This document shows, in pieces, positions 31,659 to 41,236 of a stretch of DNA of 47,727 nucleotides (position 1 is the stretch's first letter; the number at the start of each line of letters is the position of its first letter). Below the pieces are notes generated by a model. The model saw only the letters and a list, made by a program, of their open reading frames with translations. It did not search any database and was not told where the DNA came from. Origin of the DNA: Opitutus sp. GAS368 (GTDB taxonomy: Bacteria > Verrucomicrobiota > Verrucomicrobiia > Opitutales > Opitutaceae); the NCBI GenBank assembly GCA_945903465.1, contig CAMDOF010000041.1:1-47727 (forward strand), given 5' to 3'. Both the position numbers and the translations under genes were made by a program.

Positions 31659-34532
31659 TCAGTGCTTCAGCGCGGCGTCCGCAGAAGTCAGGGAGCCCGC
31701 GAAGACCGTTACCATTTTTTCAGGATCAAGGAATTTCGTAATCGAGGCGTTAACTTCTGCGAGCGTGAGGGCCTGCACGGTACTCGGGAATGTATCAATC
31801 CAACTGACGTCGTAGCCCCGTTGGAGGGCATTCAGTAATGTTCGGGCGAGGCCGCCCGTAGTCGCCAGAGCGACTTTATAAGACCCCGTGAGCGTGACCT
31901 TGAACGTGGCCAACTCATCTGCGGTGAGCCCGTTCGCGTGAAACCGCCGCAACTCACGCCAGGTCGCGGCCGTCCCCTGCGCCAATAATTCTGGCGCGAA
32001 GGTCGCCTGGATCGCCCACGCGCCATCGGTTTGCGTATCTTCCGTGAGGGCCGCGCCGATGCCATAGGTGAGGCCTTCGCGATTGCGGATGATATCGAGC
32101 AGTCGAGCGGAGAAAAAACCGCTGCCAAATACGGCGGTGGCCATACTCAGGGCTGGATAGTTCGCATCGGCGTAACGTAACCCAGAGGGTTGGCCCATCA
32201 CCAGTGAAACACTCGTCTTCCCAGGCATGGCGACCCGCTCGGTCCGGCTCTGAGTGAGTCGAGGCGCCGGGGGCCGGATCGGGAAGGGCCGGCCGCCCTG
32301 CCAACCACGAAACCCTTTAATCAACGCATCTTCGATCTGGGCGTCGTCAAGATCACCAACCATCACGAGCCGGGCTCCACTTGGCCCATAATGAGCGGTA
32401 TGAAATGCGGTGATCTCGGCAAGGGTCGCCGTTTCGAGGGCCGCAAGATAATCTTCGTCAGACGGTGCCCGGTTGGGATGGCCCAGAGGAAAAATTGCGG
32501 CAGTAAACGCGCGCTGGGCACGATAGTCCGTATCTTCCATCCGCCGTTTATGCTGGCCGTTGAGCTGTTTCTTTAATTTCGCGAACTCGATCGGGTCAAA
32601 GCGAGGCGTGCGTAATTGCTCCGCGAGCAGCTGGATGACGAGTGGTAGATCTTTCCGCAAACACTTCGCGCTGAAGTTGAGCGTGTGCGCTCCGGTACTG
32701 AAGGCCAGCGTGGCACCGGCTTCTTCAATGAGCTCCGCCATGGCAAATTTGTCGCGCGCCAGCGTGCCTTGATCGAGCATCCCGGCGGTCAGATCGGCCA
32801 TCGCGGAATTGCTGGGTGGATTGAAAATGTCGCCCGCGTTGAGGACGCCCAAGAGGGTGACGACATCAGGGACCGCCGTTTTCACCGTCACCGTGTCTAT
32901 CCCGGCAAGGCTGCGACGGCGCGCCTGCGGCGCGATCAGGGCGGCGGCGGCACTGCCCCCGCCGGCTCCGCGACCAGAGACCGAGCTGCGGTTCATAGTT
33001 TGAGCTGCGGCCATCAGGGTTGGGCCGCGTTCCCCGGCTCTGGCGGAAATCTCCTTCGCGGTCTCGCCGGTCATCGGCAGGTTCGGATCGCGATAGTAGT
33101 ATTTATTTGGATACGAATGACTGGCGAAGGCACTGCGGCGAGGTGGACCGGCGGGGGCGGTTGAGGCGCCGGACTCGGCCTGGGGAATATACCAACCCGT
33201 GGTGCTCCGATCTTCTAAGAGATAGGTGCGTGCGACGCGTTGCACGTCGGCGGTGGTAACGGCACGTAGCGTGTCGAGTTGCGTGAGGTAGAGCTGCCAA
33301 TTGCCGACCGCGATGGGCTCGTTGATTTGACCGGCGATGGCGAAGGCTCCGTCGCGGGCGAAAGCGAGACCGGCGAGTAATTTGTTCAGGGCGCGCGACA
33401 CCTCGGCGGGCGTGACCCCGCTTTTCTGGACCTGAGCAATCTGACCGAGGAGAATCTTCTCGATCTGCTCGTGATTGGAACCAGGGGCAAGCGTGGCGCT
33501 GACGAGAAAAAGGGTCGGATCGCGGAGGAATTCCTGCCCGGCGTTCGCGGTGACAGCGAGGTTTGGATCGATGAGCGCACGATAGAGCCGGCTCGTTTTA
33601 CCCTCGCTGAGGAGCGCGCCAAGGATCTCGAGGGGGGCGTGATCAACGTGAGTTGCCGCAGGAACTTTGAAGGCGACGTTGACCACGCCGAGTTCGCCGG
33701 GCCGGCGGACGATGACCCGGCGGGGACCACTCTGGGCGGGCTCCTCCGTGTAGACTTGGGGAATGGGTTGGGGTGAGCGCGGAATGGCGCCAAAGTACTT
33801 CTTGATGAGAGTCAACGCGCTCGCGGTGGAGAAGTCGCCGATGAGGGTGACGGTGGCGTTATTGGGCCAATAGAAAGTATCATAGAACTCGCGTAGTTTA
33901 TCGATGGATACTTTTTCGATGTCCGAGCGCCAGCCGATGACCGGATGGTGATAAGGATGGGCGAGAAAGGCGGTCGCGGCGATTTCCTTGAAAAGAGCTG
34001 AGCTCGGATCGTTCTCGTCGCGCTCAAATTCGTTGCGAACCACGGTCATTTCCGGTTGGCGATCTTCCTCGCGGAGGAGAAGGCCGCGCATGCGATCAGC
34101 TTCGAGTTGCAGGGCGAGTTCGAGCTGGTCGCTCGGCAGGTTTTCGTAATAGTTCGTGCGGTCGTAGGAGGTCGTCGCGTTGTTGATGCCGCCGATGCTG
34201 TCCATAAGCGTGTCGAATCCTTTCCCGATACGGGGGTGAAAATTTGTGCTCCCCTTAAACATGAGATGTTCCAGCAGATGAGTGGCCCCAGTGGTGCCGG
34301 TGACCTCGTTGCGTGAGCCCACCCGGTAGGTTACCATAACCGTGAGCACCGGGGCCGAGTGATCCTCGAGCAAAAGGACGCTCAGTCCGTTGCTGGAGAG
34401 CGTGTGCTCGGCGATGCCCCCGGCCGTTTTAACGAAGGCGAAACCATCTCCGGAAAGTGGTTCAGCCGCGCCGCCGGGAAGGGCCAAAGATCCTAGAAGA
34501 TAAAAGAATGAGGAGAAGCGGCGGCGATTCAT
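31659..34532 (-). CDS. Exported two-domain M16 (pitrilysin-family) metallopeptidase
   Basis: About 957 residues from the ATG at 34532 (MNRRRFSSFF), chosen over an upstream ATG since it gives a clean signal peptide (about 1-22). The N-terminal M16 unit carries the inverted zinc motif His85-x-x-Glu88-His89 in THLLEHLMFKGS and a downstream Glu in VVRNEFERDEND. A second M16 pair in the C-terminal half (from about 570, VTVKTAVPDVVTLLGVLN, then LAAQYGPSGARLVMVGDL-like strand) lacks the zinc motif, as expected for the inactive partner. Such fused proteins degrade peptides in the periplasm. Convergent with the DUF885 gene. Confidence 0.93.
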   Translation of the reverse strand: MNRRRFSSFFYLLGSLALPGGAAEPLSGDGFAFVKTAGGIAEHTLSSNGLSVLLLEDHSAPVLTVMVTYRVGSRNEVTGTTGATHLLEHLMFKGSTNFHPRIGKGFDTLMDSIGGINNATTSYDRTNYYENLPSDQLELALQLEADRMRGLLLREEDRQPEMTVVRNEFERDENDPSSALFKEIAATAFLAHPYHHPVIGWRSDIEKVSIDKLREFYDTFYWPNNATVTLIGDFSTASALTLIKKYFGAIPRSPQPIPQVYTEEPAQSGPRRVIVRRPGELGVVNVAFKVPAATHVDHAPLEILGALLSEGKTSRLYRALIDPNLAVTANAGQEFLRDPTLFLVSATLAPGSNHEQIEKILLGQIAQVQKSGVTPAEVSRALNKLLAGLAFARDGAFAIAGQINEPIAVGNWQLYLTQLDTLRAVTTADVQRVARTYLLEDRSTTGWYIPQAESGASTAPAGPPRRSAFASHSYPNKYYYRDPNLPMTGETAKEISARAGERGPTLMAAAQTMNRSSVSGRGAGGGSAAAALIAPQARRRSLAGIDTVTVKTAVPDVVTLLGVLNAGDIFNPPSNSAMADLTAGMLDQGTLARDKFAMAELIEEAGATLAFSTGAHTLNFSAKCLRKDLPLVIQLLAEQLRTPRFDPIEFAKLKKQLNGQHKRRMEDTDYRAQRAFTAAIFPLGHPNRAPSDEDYLAALETATLAEITAFHTAHYGPSGARLVMVGDLDDAQIEDALIKGFRGWQGGRPFPIRPPAPRLTQSRTERVAMPGKTSVSLVMGQPSGLRYADANYPALSMATAVFGSGFFSARLLDIIRNREGLTYGIGAALTEDTQTDGAWAIQATFAPELLAQGTAATWRELRRFHANGLTADELATFKVTLTGSYKVALATTGGLARTLLNALQRGYDVSWIDTFPSTVQALTLAEVNASITKFLDPEKMVTVFAGSLTSADAALKH

Positions 34533-34693
34533 GGCAGAGTGTGAAAGTTGCGGCAGTGGCAACGTGCGTGAAGTACGCCCGAATTCCAAGTCGTTTGCGC
34601 CCTTTCCAACGCAACGTGACACGCGGCGAGCTCCTCATTTAACCGCGCCCCCGCCGGCCCCCACCACCAGGGTGCCGCTAGGGGGCGGGCCGG

Positions 34694-35977
34694 TTACACG
34701 CTGATAAAAATCTGTCGTTGGTAAAGGAAACGCGCGAGCACGAACATCAGTCCGAGGCCCACGACGGCGACGCCAAGGTTACCCCAACCCGCGCCCAGGT
34801 TGGCGTTGAGCCAAGCCTGCACATCGCCACCGACCAACCGCGGGGCGATTTTCCGGAAGCCAACGATGCCACTGATGAGGTAGAGGGTGATCGGATTCAT
34901 GCCGATCCAGACGAAGGGGAGGGACCAGCGGCGCCAACCCCGCACATCAATTACATAATAAAACGCTGCGAGTAGCAGCCCGCTGTAACCGCCCGCCACC
35001 AGCACAAATGAGGAAGTCCAGATTTTCTTAACGACGGGAAAGGACAGCCCCCAAAGAAAACCGAGCGCCACGGCGGCGACGCCCGCGAGCGCGAGCGCGC
35101 GGACTTTTTTGTGATGGTCCCAATCTGTCCGCCGCAGGCCGAGCCCGGCTAAGATTCCGAGCAGGCAGGAGACGACCGCGGGAAAGGTACTGAGCAAACC
35201 CTCGGGGTCATAATAGAGATCATATTTACGCCCACCGAGATATTTGAAATCCAGATGATCGGTCAGATTACGCCCAGCGTCGTAGGTCCCGGTGACGTAG
35301 CGGTTCGTGGATTCGTAAAGGTGGCGAGCTTGTTCCAGCGTGGGTTTAGCCACGCCCAATTGCGTCTGGACGGCCTCTCGCTCCAGCGCGACGTCTCGGA
35401 TCGGCACAAACGTCAACAGCGCCCAGTAGCCGACGAGAATCGCGGCCCCGATCGCGATGAGGTGGCGTGGCTTAAAAAAACAAAACAAGAGGCCGGCGAA
35501 AGTTGCGGCGAGGGCGATGCGTTGGAGTACACCAAGCAGTCGAATATCGGGCCAAGCCGTCGAAACTCCCCCAGCGTAAAATAGGCCGACGGCAAATAGC
35601 AGCGCGCCGCGGCCTAAGACGCGCCGAATCGCCGCGCCGCGCCCGTGTGTTTCCATCAGGCGGGAAAGTGAAAATACCATCGACACACCCGCCATAAACA
35701 CGAAGAGCGGAAATATCAGATCGTAAAATGCAAAGCCCGCCCACGCCTTGTGTTCGAGCTGGTCTGCGAGCAGGCGCACCGGGGCCACGTCGACAATTTT
35801 CGCAAGGGTGCGGACTAAGACGTCAGCCCCGAGGATCCAAAACATATCGAAACCACGCAGGGCATCCAAGGACAAGAGGCGCCGCGGGGCTCGCTCCAAT
35901 CCCGCGTTGGGGAGCGAGGCGGGCGTAGAACCGGAGGTGGCATCTTGGTTCAAGACGGGATCGATGGACGCTTTCAT
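34694..35977 (-). CDS. DUF5009/HGSNAT-like multi-pass membrane acyltransferase
   Basis: About 427 residues from the ATG at 35977. RLLSLDALRGFDMFWILGAD is the diagnostic opening of this family: a Leu-Asp-x-x-Arg-Gly motif before the first helix. About ten hydrophobic helices follow (LIFPLFVFMAGVSMVFSL, LFAVGLFYAGGV, FVWIGMNPITLYLISGIVGF). The family is related to lysosomal heparan-alpha-glucosaminide N-acetyltransferase, which passes an acetyl group across the membrane to a sugar amine; bacterial members probably acylate cell-envelope or imported glycans. The His of the active site is likely in the loop near the first helices, but I cannot place it with certainty. Stands alone between the peptidase and a transposase remnant. 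Confidence 0.85.
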   Translation of the reverse strand: MKASIDPVLNQDATSGSTPASLPNAGLERAPRRLLSLDALRGFDMFWILGADVLVRTLAKIVDVAPVRLLADQLEHKAWAGFAFYDLIFPLFVFMAGVSMVFSLSRLMETHGRGAAIRRVLGRGALLFAVGLFYAGGVSTAWPDIRLLGVLQRIALAATFAGLLFCFFKPRHLIAIGAAILVGYWALLTFVPIRDVALEREAVQTQLGVAKPTLEQARHLYESTNRYVTGTYDAGRNLTDHLDFKYLGGRKYDLYYDPEGLLSTFPAVVSCLLGILAGLGLRRTDWDHHKKVRALALAGVAAVALGFLWGLSFPVVKKIWTSSFVLVAGGYSGLLLAAFYYVIDVRGWRRWSLPFVWIGMNPITLYLISGIVGFRKIAPRLVGGDVQAWLNANLGAGWGNLGVAVVGLGLMFVLARFLYQRQIFISV

Positions 35978-36127
35978 GGGGATAGGGTAGTCCGGAATTT
36001 GGGCGCAGCGGAGTAGCGGGTCAACCTTGTCGCCGAGCGATGAGCGGGGGCTAACTTTTTTCATCAGGCGAGCACTCGGAATTTTTTTGCGGGCGCTTTA
36101 CCCAGTTCTCAGCGTGCCGGCTCGCCT

Positions 36128-37248
36128 ATCCGGCAGCGCGCTCACGGCGTGGGCTGGAAACGCGACCCGCGCGGCCCGAAGCTCCAGATCAATCTGGTGC
36201 GTGGCCAGCGTTATCTGCAACTGACCGCCGCCTGGCCCGGCCCCGACGGTCGCGCGCACCTGATCCCGGTGGATTTCACGCACGCGCCGCCCCCGCCCAA
36301 ACCGCCGAAAAAAGCCTCCGCCCTCCAGCGCCGGCAATATAAAGAGCAGCAAAAGCAGCAGAGACCTAACGCCGTGACCCAGGCCCACCTCGAGCACCTG
36401 CGCCAGACGCTGCCCGCCGCTCGCCGTCTGTTGGTCGGTGGCGATGGCGCCTACACCAACGCCAACGTGCTCAAGCACCTGCCCGAAAACACCGTCTACA
36501 TCGGAGGGATACGCAAGGGCGCCGTGCGGCACGCCTTGCCCGGCGCCGGCGCCGGCCACCGGTCGGCCGCCGTCCTTCGGCAAGCTCCGGCCCATGCCGG
36601 AAGCCCTGCGCACCGATGACACCGTGCCCTGGTAAACCGTCAATGCCTTCGCCGCCGGCAAACGGCACGATTTCAAAGTGAAAACCGTGGAACCGGCCTT
36701 GTGGCGCAAGGCGGGCGCCGATTGCCGGTGCGCCTGGTCGTGATCGCCCCGTTCGGCTACCGCCTGCGCCAGGGCTCGCGGCGGCTCCACCGTCAGCCCG
36801 CCTTCATTATTTGCACCGATCCGAACCTGTCACTCGAGGACATCGTCCAGTATTATTATTCTCTGGCGCTCTGGCATTGAAGTGAACTTCCGCGACGAGA
36901 AGACCCTCCTGGGCACCGGCGAAGCGCAAGTGCGCACCGCCGCTTTCAATCGCATCCAGGCGGCCGTCACCGTCCCGCGTATGCGTTCTTGAGGCTCGCC
37001 GCCCTGCAACTGAACGAAAAAGTCGAGCGGCCGGAACACCCCACCCACCGAAATGGCGCCAGCCGAAAGCGGGCGCCGACCCAGCGGCGCTCACCACCGG
37101 CGACTTGGTGCGGGCGCTGCGCTGCGAGCTGTGGAGCGACCAACTCGACCCGCAGAGTTTCTCCCATTTCACGTCATCCCCACCGGCTGACGCCAACGCT
37201 CAGAAACCCGCGCCCAGTCTCTCAGACGCCATGCTCACCGCTGCGTAG
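36128..37248 (+). pseudogene. Decayed DDE transposase (IS4/IS701-like group)
   Basis: A transposase scattered over three frames. The first part (to about 36540) reads KLQINLVRGQRYLQLTAAWP and LLVGGDGAYTNANVLKHLPE, with the second-Asp-type DGAYTN motif. It shifts frame to continue PPSFGKLRPMPEALRTDDTVPW, meets a TAA where Gln is expected, then TVNAFAAGKRHDFKVKTVEP. After further shifts, GIEVNFRDEKTLLGTGEAQV holds the catalytic Glu. It ends LSDAMLTAA with TAG at 37246. At least three frameshifts and one nonsense codon, so certainly dead. It sits on the 3' side of tRNA-Gly. Inverted-repeat ends were not found. Confidence 0.8.
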
Positions 37249-37315
37249 CTACCACCAAGCGGCCCGCTGGCGAAACACTACGGGAGCCAAACTCCAGCGC
37301 TCAGTGAGCTGAGCT

Positions 37316-37333
37316 CTTTCCGACTTCGGAAAG
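37316..37333. repeat. Palindrome after the transposase remnant
   Basis: CTTTCCGA-CT-TCGGAAAG is a perfect 8-bp stem. It could be a transcription terminator core, but no T-run follows on either strand. It could also be part of the element's end. The rest of 37249-37461 holds nothing recognisable. Confidence 0.4.
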
Positions 37334-37461
37334 GGTAACTTTATATCGATTGGCCATGCCGAAGCACGGGCCCCATTGCCGTCCACATAAATACGAAATA
37401 CTCTGGGTTGCATGATACCAGGGCAAAATAGAGAGACCCAATACTACTGAAGAAATCAAAT

Positions 37462-37535
37462 TGGAGCGGGCGGAGGGAATCGAACCCTCGAGACCAGTTT
37501 GGAAAACTGGAGTTTTACCACTAAACTACGCCCGC
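37462..37535 (-). tRNA. tRNA-Gly(TCC)
   Basis: A 74-nt cloverleaf on the minus strand with encoded CCA. Acceptor stem GCGGGCG pairs with CGCCCGC. The anticodon stem CCAGT/ACTGG surrounds loop TTTCCAA, giving anticodon TCC. The T-arm GAGGG/CCCTC surrounds TTCGATT. The 3' end faces the decayed transposase. Confidence 0.97.
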
Positions 37536-37999
37536 GCTCTACCCCAGTCAGATTCACGGACAACGGCGAGCGGTCAAGCCCGGAGCACCATACTTTCGGA
37601 GAACCGTTTTTTCTCCTGGTTTAAGCGTGGCGCGTTCCTCCCGCCGCCAATGGCTCCCCCGCTGCCGCGGTCGCTGGAGCGTCGAAAGCGCCAACCATTT
37701 CGGCCGCGCTGTCACTTTGCGCAAAGACCGAGAACTCGGCCGCAACGCCCGCCGTGCTTGCAACCTCGCCCTCTCTCGCTCCGCCCTCATCGGCGCCCCC
37801 CCTGTGCGCGACGGCTCGATCAACCTCTCCGCCCGCACCGTACACGACGCCTCCCACCCCGCGGCCGCACTGCGCATCCCCAGCTTCTCCCACCCGACCT
37901 CATGACGCCATCCTGGAATCCTGTGCCCGAAAGCCCACCCGCTGGATATGGTGGTTGCAAAGCGAGTCAAACCACCGTCTGTCTTAAACCTCTATTGTC
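37536..37999. other. GC-rich leader region before the helicase, no firm gene
   Basis: About 460 nt. Open frames run through on both strands (for example a plus-strand frame 37627-37905, arginine-rich), but none shows a domain, a convincing ribosome binding site or a codon pattern that singles it out, so none is called. The helicase promoter should lie here. Confidence 0.5.
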
Positions 38000-39697
38000 A
38001 TGTTGAAGAAATTATTTGCGAAGTTGCGCGCATCCATTGCGCCCTCGCGTGCAGCGAAACCGGCGGAGCCGGTCGCCCAATCCGCTTCCCGCTCACCAGC
38101 CAAGCCCTACGAGGCCGCCCCACGTCCTGATCCCCGATTCGATCGCGGTCAGCCAAGCCACGTCCCATCCGGCGGACGCGTCCCCGGCCCTCACCGCGAC
38201 GCCAACTCCAACTATGAGCCTCGCCCACGGCGCGATAGCTCCGACCAACGCCCCGATTACCAAGATCGCGGCGCCCGCGGTGAGCGCGGCTACTCCCAAG
38301 ACCGCGCCGGCGGCCCACGCCGCGACGGCGGCTTCAACGCGCGTTCCCAACCAAGTACCAACGGCCCCTCCCGCGGCCGCGATGGCCCTCGCGGCGAGCG
38401 CGAGCGGCCCATGATCGACAAAACCTTCGATCATCCGCGGACCACTGATTTCAAACCGAAGCTGCCCGTCGATATTCCAAAAATGGATACGGCTTTCACC
38501 GCGCTCGGCTTGAGCGATGCCCTCGCCTTCGGCGTCCAAGAAATGGGCTACGTCAACCCCACCCCCATCCAAGCTCAGGCCATCCCCGTCGTTCTCAAGG
38601 GCGGCGATGTCATCGGTTCCGCCCAAACCGGGACCGGTAAAACCGCCGCGTTTGCCCTACCCATCATTCAACGTCTCGCCACCCACGGAAAACTCCGCTG
38701 CCTCATTCTCGAACCTACCCGCGAACTCGCCCTTCAGGTTGAGGAGGCCTTTCAGAAATTCGCTAAATTCACCGACCTCCGCGTCACCATCGTCTACGGT
38801 GGCGTCGGCTACGGCAAACAAACCGATGATCTGCGCCGCGGCATGGATATCCTCGCCGCCACCCCCGGGCGCCTCCTCGACCATCTCGAACAGGGCAACT
38901 GCTCCCTCGAAAATATCGATATCCTCGTACTCGACGAGGTCGATCGCATGCTCGACATGGGCTTCCTTCCCGACGTCAAACGCATCGTCCAAAAATGCCG
39001 CAAAGACCGGCAAACCTTGTTCTTCACCGCCACCTTGCCCCCGGAGCTCGAACAACTCGCCAGCTGGGCCCTGCGCGATCCGCTCAAGGTCGAAATCGGC
39101 CGCCAACGCTCCCCCGCCGAGACTATTACCCACGCTTTCTATCCCGTCGTCGCTTCCCAAAAATTCGACTTGCTCCAGCTGCTGCTCGAACAAACCGACT
39201 TCAAAAGCGTCCTCATTTTTAGCCGTACCCGCATGGGCGCCGATCGCATCGCCCAGCGCCTCCTCACCAAGGGCCACACCGTCGGCGTCATGCACTCCGA
39301 CCGAAATCAACGCGAGCGCATCGAGGCACTCGACGGCTTCAAAAGCGGTCGCTACGAGGTGCTGGTTGCCACCGATATTGCCGCCCGCGGACTAGATATC
39401 GCCGGCGTCTCCCACGTCATTAATTACGACGTCCCCGAAAATGCCGAGGACTACGTCCATCGCATCGGCCGCACCGGCCGCGCCCAAAATACCGGCGACG
39501 CATTCACCCTGGTCACAGAGGACGACGTGCGCGACGCCCGCTCCATTGAGCGTTATATGGGCGTCGGCGTTGAGCGGAAAAAAATCGAGGGCTTCCCTTA
39601 CATCTACTCCGCTCTCTTCGACGAAAAAGCCCTCGCCGAAACCGCCGCCGCCGCCGTCAAACCCGTCAGCCGCCTTCACCGCGGCGGCCGTCGCTAA
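38000..39697 (+). CDS. DEAD-box RNA helicase (RhlE-like) with Arg/Gly-rich N-terminus
   Basis: A 565-residue ATP-dependent RNA helicase. Residues about 15-135 are a low-complexity, Arg/Gly/Pro/Asp-rich tail (e.g. PRRDSSDQRPDYQDRGARGE), probably disordered and RNA-binding. The RecA-like core follows: Q motif (GYVNPTPIQAQAIP), motif I AQTGTGKT, Ia PTRELALQ, motif II LDEVDRMLDMGF, motif III FTATLPPE, then the second lobe with FSRTRMGADR, DIAARGLDI and HRIGRTGR. Motif II is DEVD rather than DEAD and motif III is TAT rather than SAT; both are conservative and tolerated in some relatives. Likely assists ribosome assembly or mRNA turnover. No obvious operon partner. Confidence 0.93.
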   Translation: MLKKLFAKLRASIAPSRAAKPAEPVAQSASRSPAKPYEAAPRPDPRFDRGQPSHVPSGGRVPGPHRDANSNYEPRPRRDSSDQRPDYQDRGARGERGYSQDRAGGPRRDGGFNARSQPSTNGPSRGRDGPRGERERPMIDKTFDHPRTTDFKPKLPVDIPKMDTAFTALGLSDALAFGVQEMGYVNPTPIQAQAIPVVLKGGDVIGSAQTGTGKTAAFALPIIQRLATHGKLRCLILEPTRELALQVEEAFQKFAKFTDLRVTIVYGGVGYGKQTDDLRRGMDILAATPGRLLDHLEQGNCSLENIDILVLDEVDRMLDMGFLPDVKRIVQKCRKDRQTLFFTATLPPELEQLASWALRDPLKVEIGRQRSPAETITHAFYPVVASQKFDLLQLLLEQTDFKSVLIFSRTRMGADRIAQRLLTKGHTVGVMHSDRNQRERIEALDGFKSGRYEVLVATDIAARGLDIAGVSHVINYDVPENAEDYVHRIGRTGRAQNTGDAFTLVTEDDVRDARSIERYMGVGVERKKIEGFPYIYSALFDEKALAETAAAAVKPVSRLHRGGRR

Positions 39698-40363
39698 ACT
39701 CCGCGGGGCCTCCCTTCCGACGAGTCCCTTCCGGCGCCACCCATCCAAGCCCCTCCCGCCGGAAATCTCCGCGAGATCTGCTCGCGTGGTCTCGGCGAGG
39801 GCTCATTTTGTAGCCAGTTTTCCACTACTGCATACCTTTTAACTTCCTCGGAGCCCGCTCGCAACGTGCCGTCGGCTTATCCCCATCGTTGTTGAGTTTG
39901 GCCTTCAAACCGTGGGCCAGATCATCGCGCCGCTTCGGCGGCCGAAGTCTAAAACTCATTAGCCATAGATATTACCGGAGCCCAGGCCGAAAGCCCCGTC
40001 CGCTCAGCCCGCCGCGCCAACAATCGGTGTAAACGCGTTTTTATTTTTCGAGGGGCGCTGGCTGATTTTTTTGCCTTTAAATTTAAGGGCCCCCCACGCC
40101 CCGCCCGCGTCGCACCCCAGACTGAAAATTCTCTTTCCGACATTATGGGCACTTTCCCACCGGCCAAACGCCGCGTTTGAACCCGCCCAACCCGCACGAC
40201 CAAACATCAGCGCGCCGACCCGCCCACCCACTTTGCCCGCTCCAACCCAGCCCGCGACCCTTCAAACCAAGAGCCCAAAGGCGGCCTCGGACCCACTCCG
40301 TTCGCCGTTGCGATTGAGGGATTGAACCGCCGCAACCCTTGCTATTTCCTCTTTTTCTCAGCC
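39698..40363. other. Long intergenic region, no gene supported
   Basis: About 665 nt between the helicase and aquaporin genes. Short frames on both strands (e.g. a minus-strand frame over 39949-40203) show no family or start signal. An AT-rich patch near 40038-40088 (TTTTTATTTTTCG … TTTTTTGCCTTTAAATTTAA) could be regulatory. Confidence 0.5.
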
Positions 40364-41194
40364 ATGCAAAAACGACTCCCGCCTTGGATCATCGGAGAGT
40401 TTATCGGTACCTTCCTCCTCGTTTTTTTCGGCTGCGGCTCACTCGGAGCGTCCGTTCTCCTTGGCGCGCAGGTGGGTGTTTTTCAAGTCGCCATCGTCTG
40501 GGGCCTCGGCATCGCTACCGCCATCTTCACCACCCGCTCCCTCAGCGGCGCGCATCTTAACCCCGCCGTCACCTGCGCCTTCGCGACCTTTGGCGACTTT
40601 CCCGTGCGGCGTGTTCCCAGTTACGTCGCGGCTCAATTGTCCGGCGCGTTTTTCGCCGCCATCTTTTTGCACATAATATTTTCCGGCGCTCTCGTGGCTT
40701 ATGAGACATCACATCACATCATCCGGGGCACCGCTGGCAGCGAGGCTAGCGCCATGATCTTCGGCGAATACTTCCCGAATCCAGCTGGCCAACCAATCAC
40801 CCCAGCCGCCCGCACGACCTTGCCGGTCTCACGCGCCTTCGTTATCGAATTAATCGGTACCGCGGTCCTCGTCTTCATCATTTTTGCCGTCAGCGATCCA
40901 CGCAATCAATCCCGGCCGCGCGAGACCACCCCAGTCGTGATCGGGCTCACGGTCACCTTGCTCATCTCCCTCCTCGGCCCCCTCACCATGGCCTGCTTTA
41001 ACCCCGCCCGTGATCTCGCCCCACGCCTTTGGAGTGCCCTCGCCGGCTGGGGCGCCATCCCTTTCAACACCAACGGCCATGGCTGGCTCACCGTCTACGT
41101 GCTCGCCCCGTTGCTCGGCGGCCAACTCGGCGGCTTCCTCTATCGAACCTTCCTCCAACACGCCTACACCAAAAGCGCCGAATCCCAAAGTTGA
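40364..41194 (+). CDS. Aquaporin/glycerol facilitator (MIP family)
   Basis: A 276-residue channel with six membrane helices and both selectivity loops: the first NPA in SGAHLNPAVTCAFA (residues 66-68) and the second in MACFNPARDLAPRL. The Asp right after NPAR is typical of the glycerol-facilitator (GlpF) branch rather than strict water channels, so small polyols are the likely cargo. The start is ATG 40364 (MQKRLPPWIIGEF); an upstream start would add residues before the first helix with no family match. It precedes a HAD phosphatase by 42 nt on the same strand; a polyol-phosphate link between the two is plausible but unproven. Confidence 0.93.
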   Translation: MQKRLPPWIIGEFIGTFLLVFFGCGSLGASVLLGAQVGVFQVAIVWGLGIATAIFTTRSLSGAHLNPAVTCAFATFGDFPVRRVPSYVAAQLSGAFFAAIFLHIIFSGALVAYETSHHIIRGTAGSEASAMIFGEYFPNPAGQPITPAARTTLPVSRAFVIELIGTAVLVFIIFAVSDPRNQSRPRETTPVVIGLTVTLLISLLGPLTMACFNPARDLAPRLWSALAGWGAIPFNTNGHGWLTVYVLAPLLGGQLGGFLYRTFLQHAYTKSAESQS

Positions 41195-41236
41195 GAGTTG
41201 AAAGTTACCGCCCCACCGCGAGCTTCGGCCTCTCGC

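Noticed and set aside
37554..37970. Overlapping Arg- or Gly-rich frames between tRNA-Gly and the helicase
   Set aside because: Several frames on both strands are equally open, as expected in very GC-rich DNA, and none shows family features.
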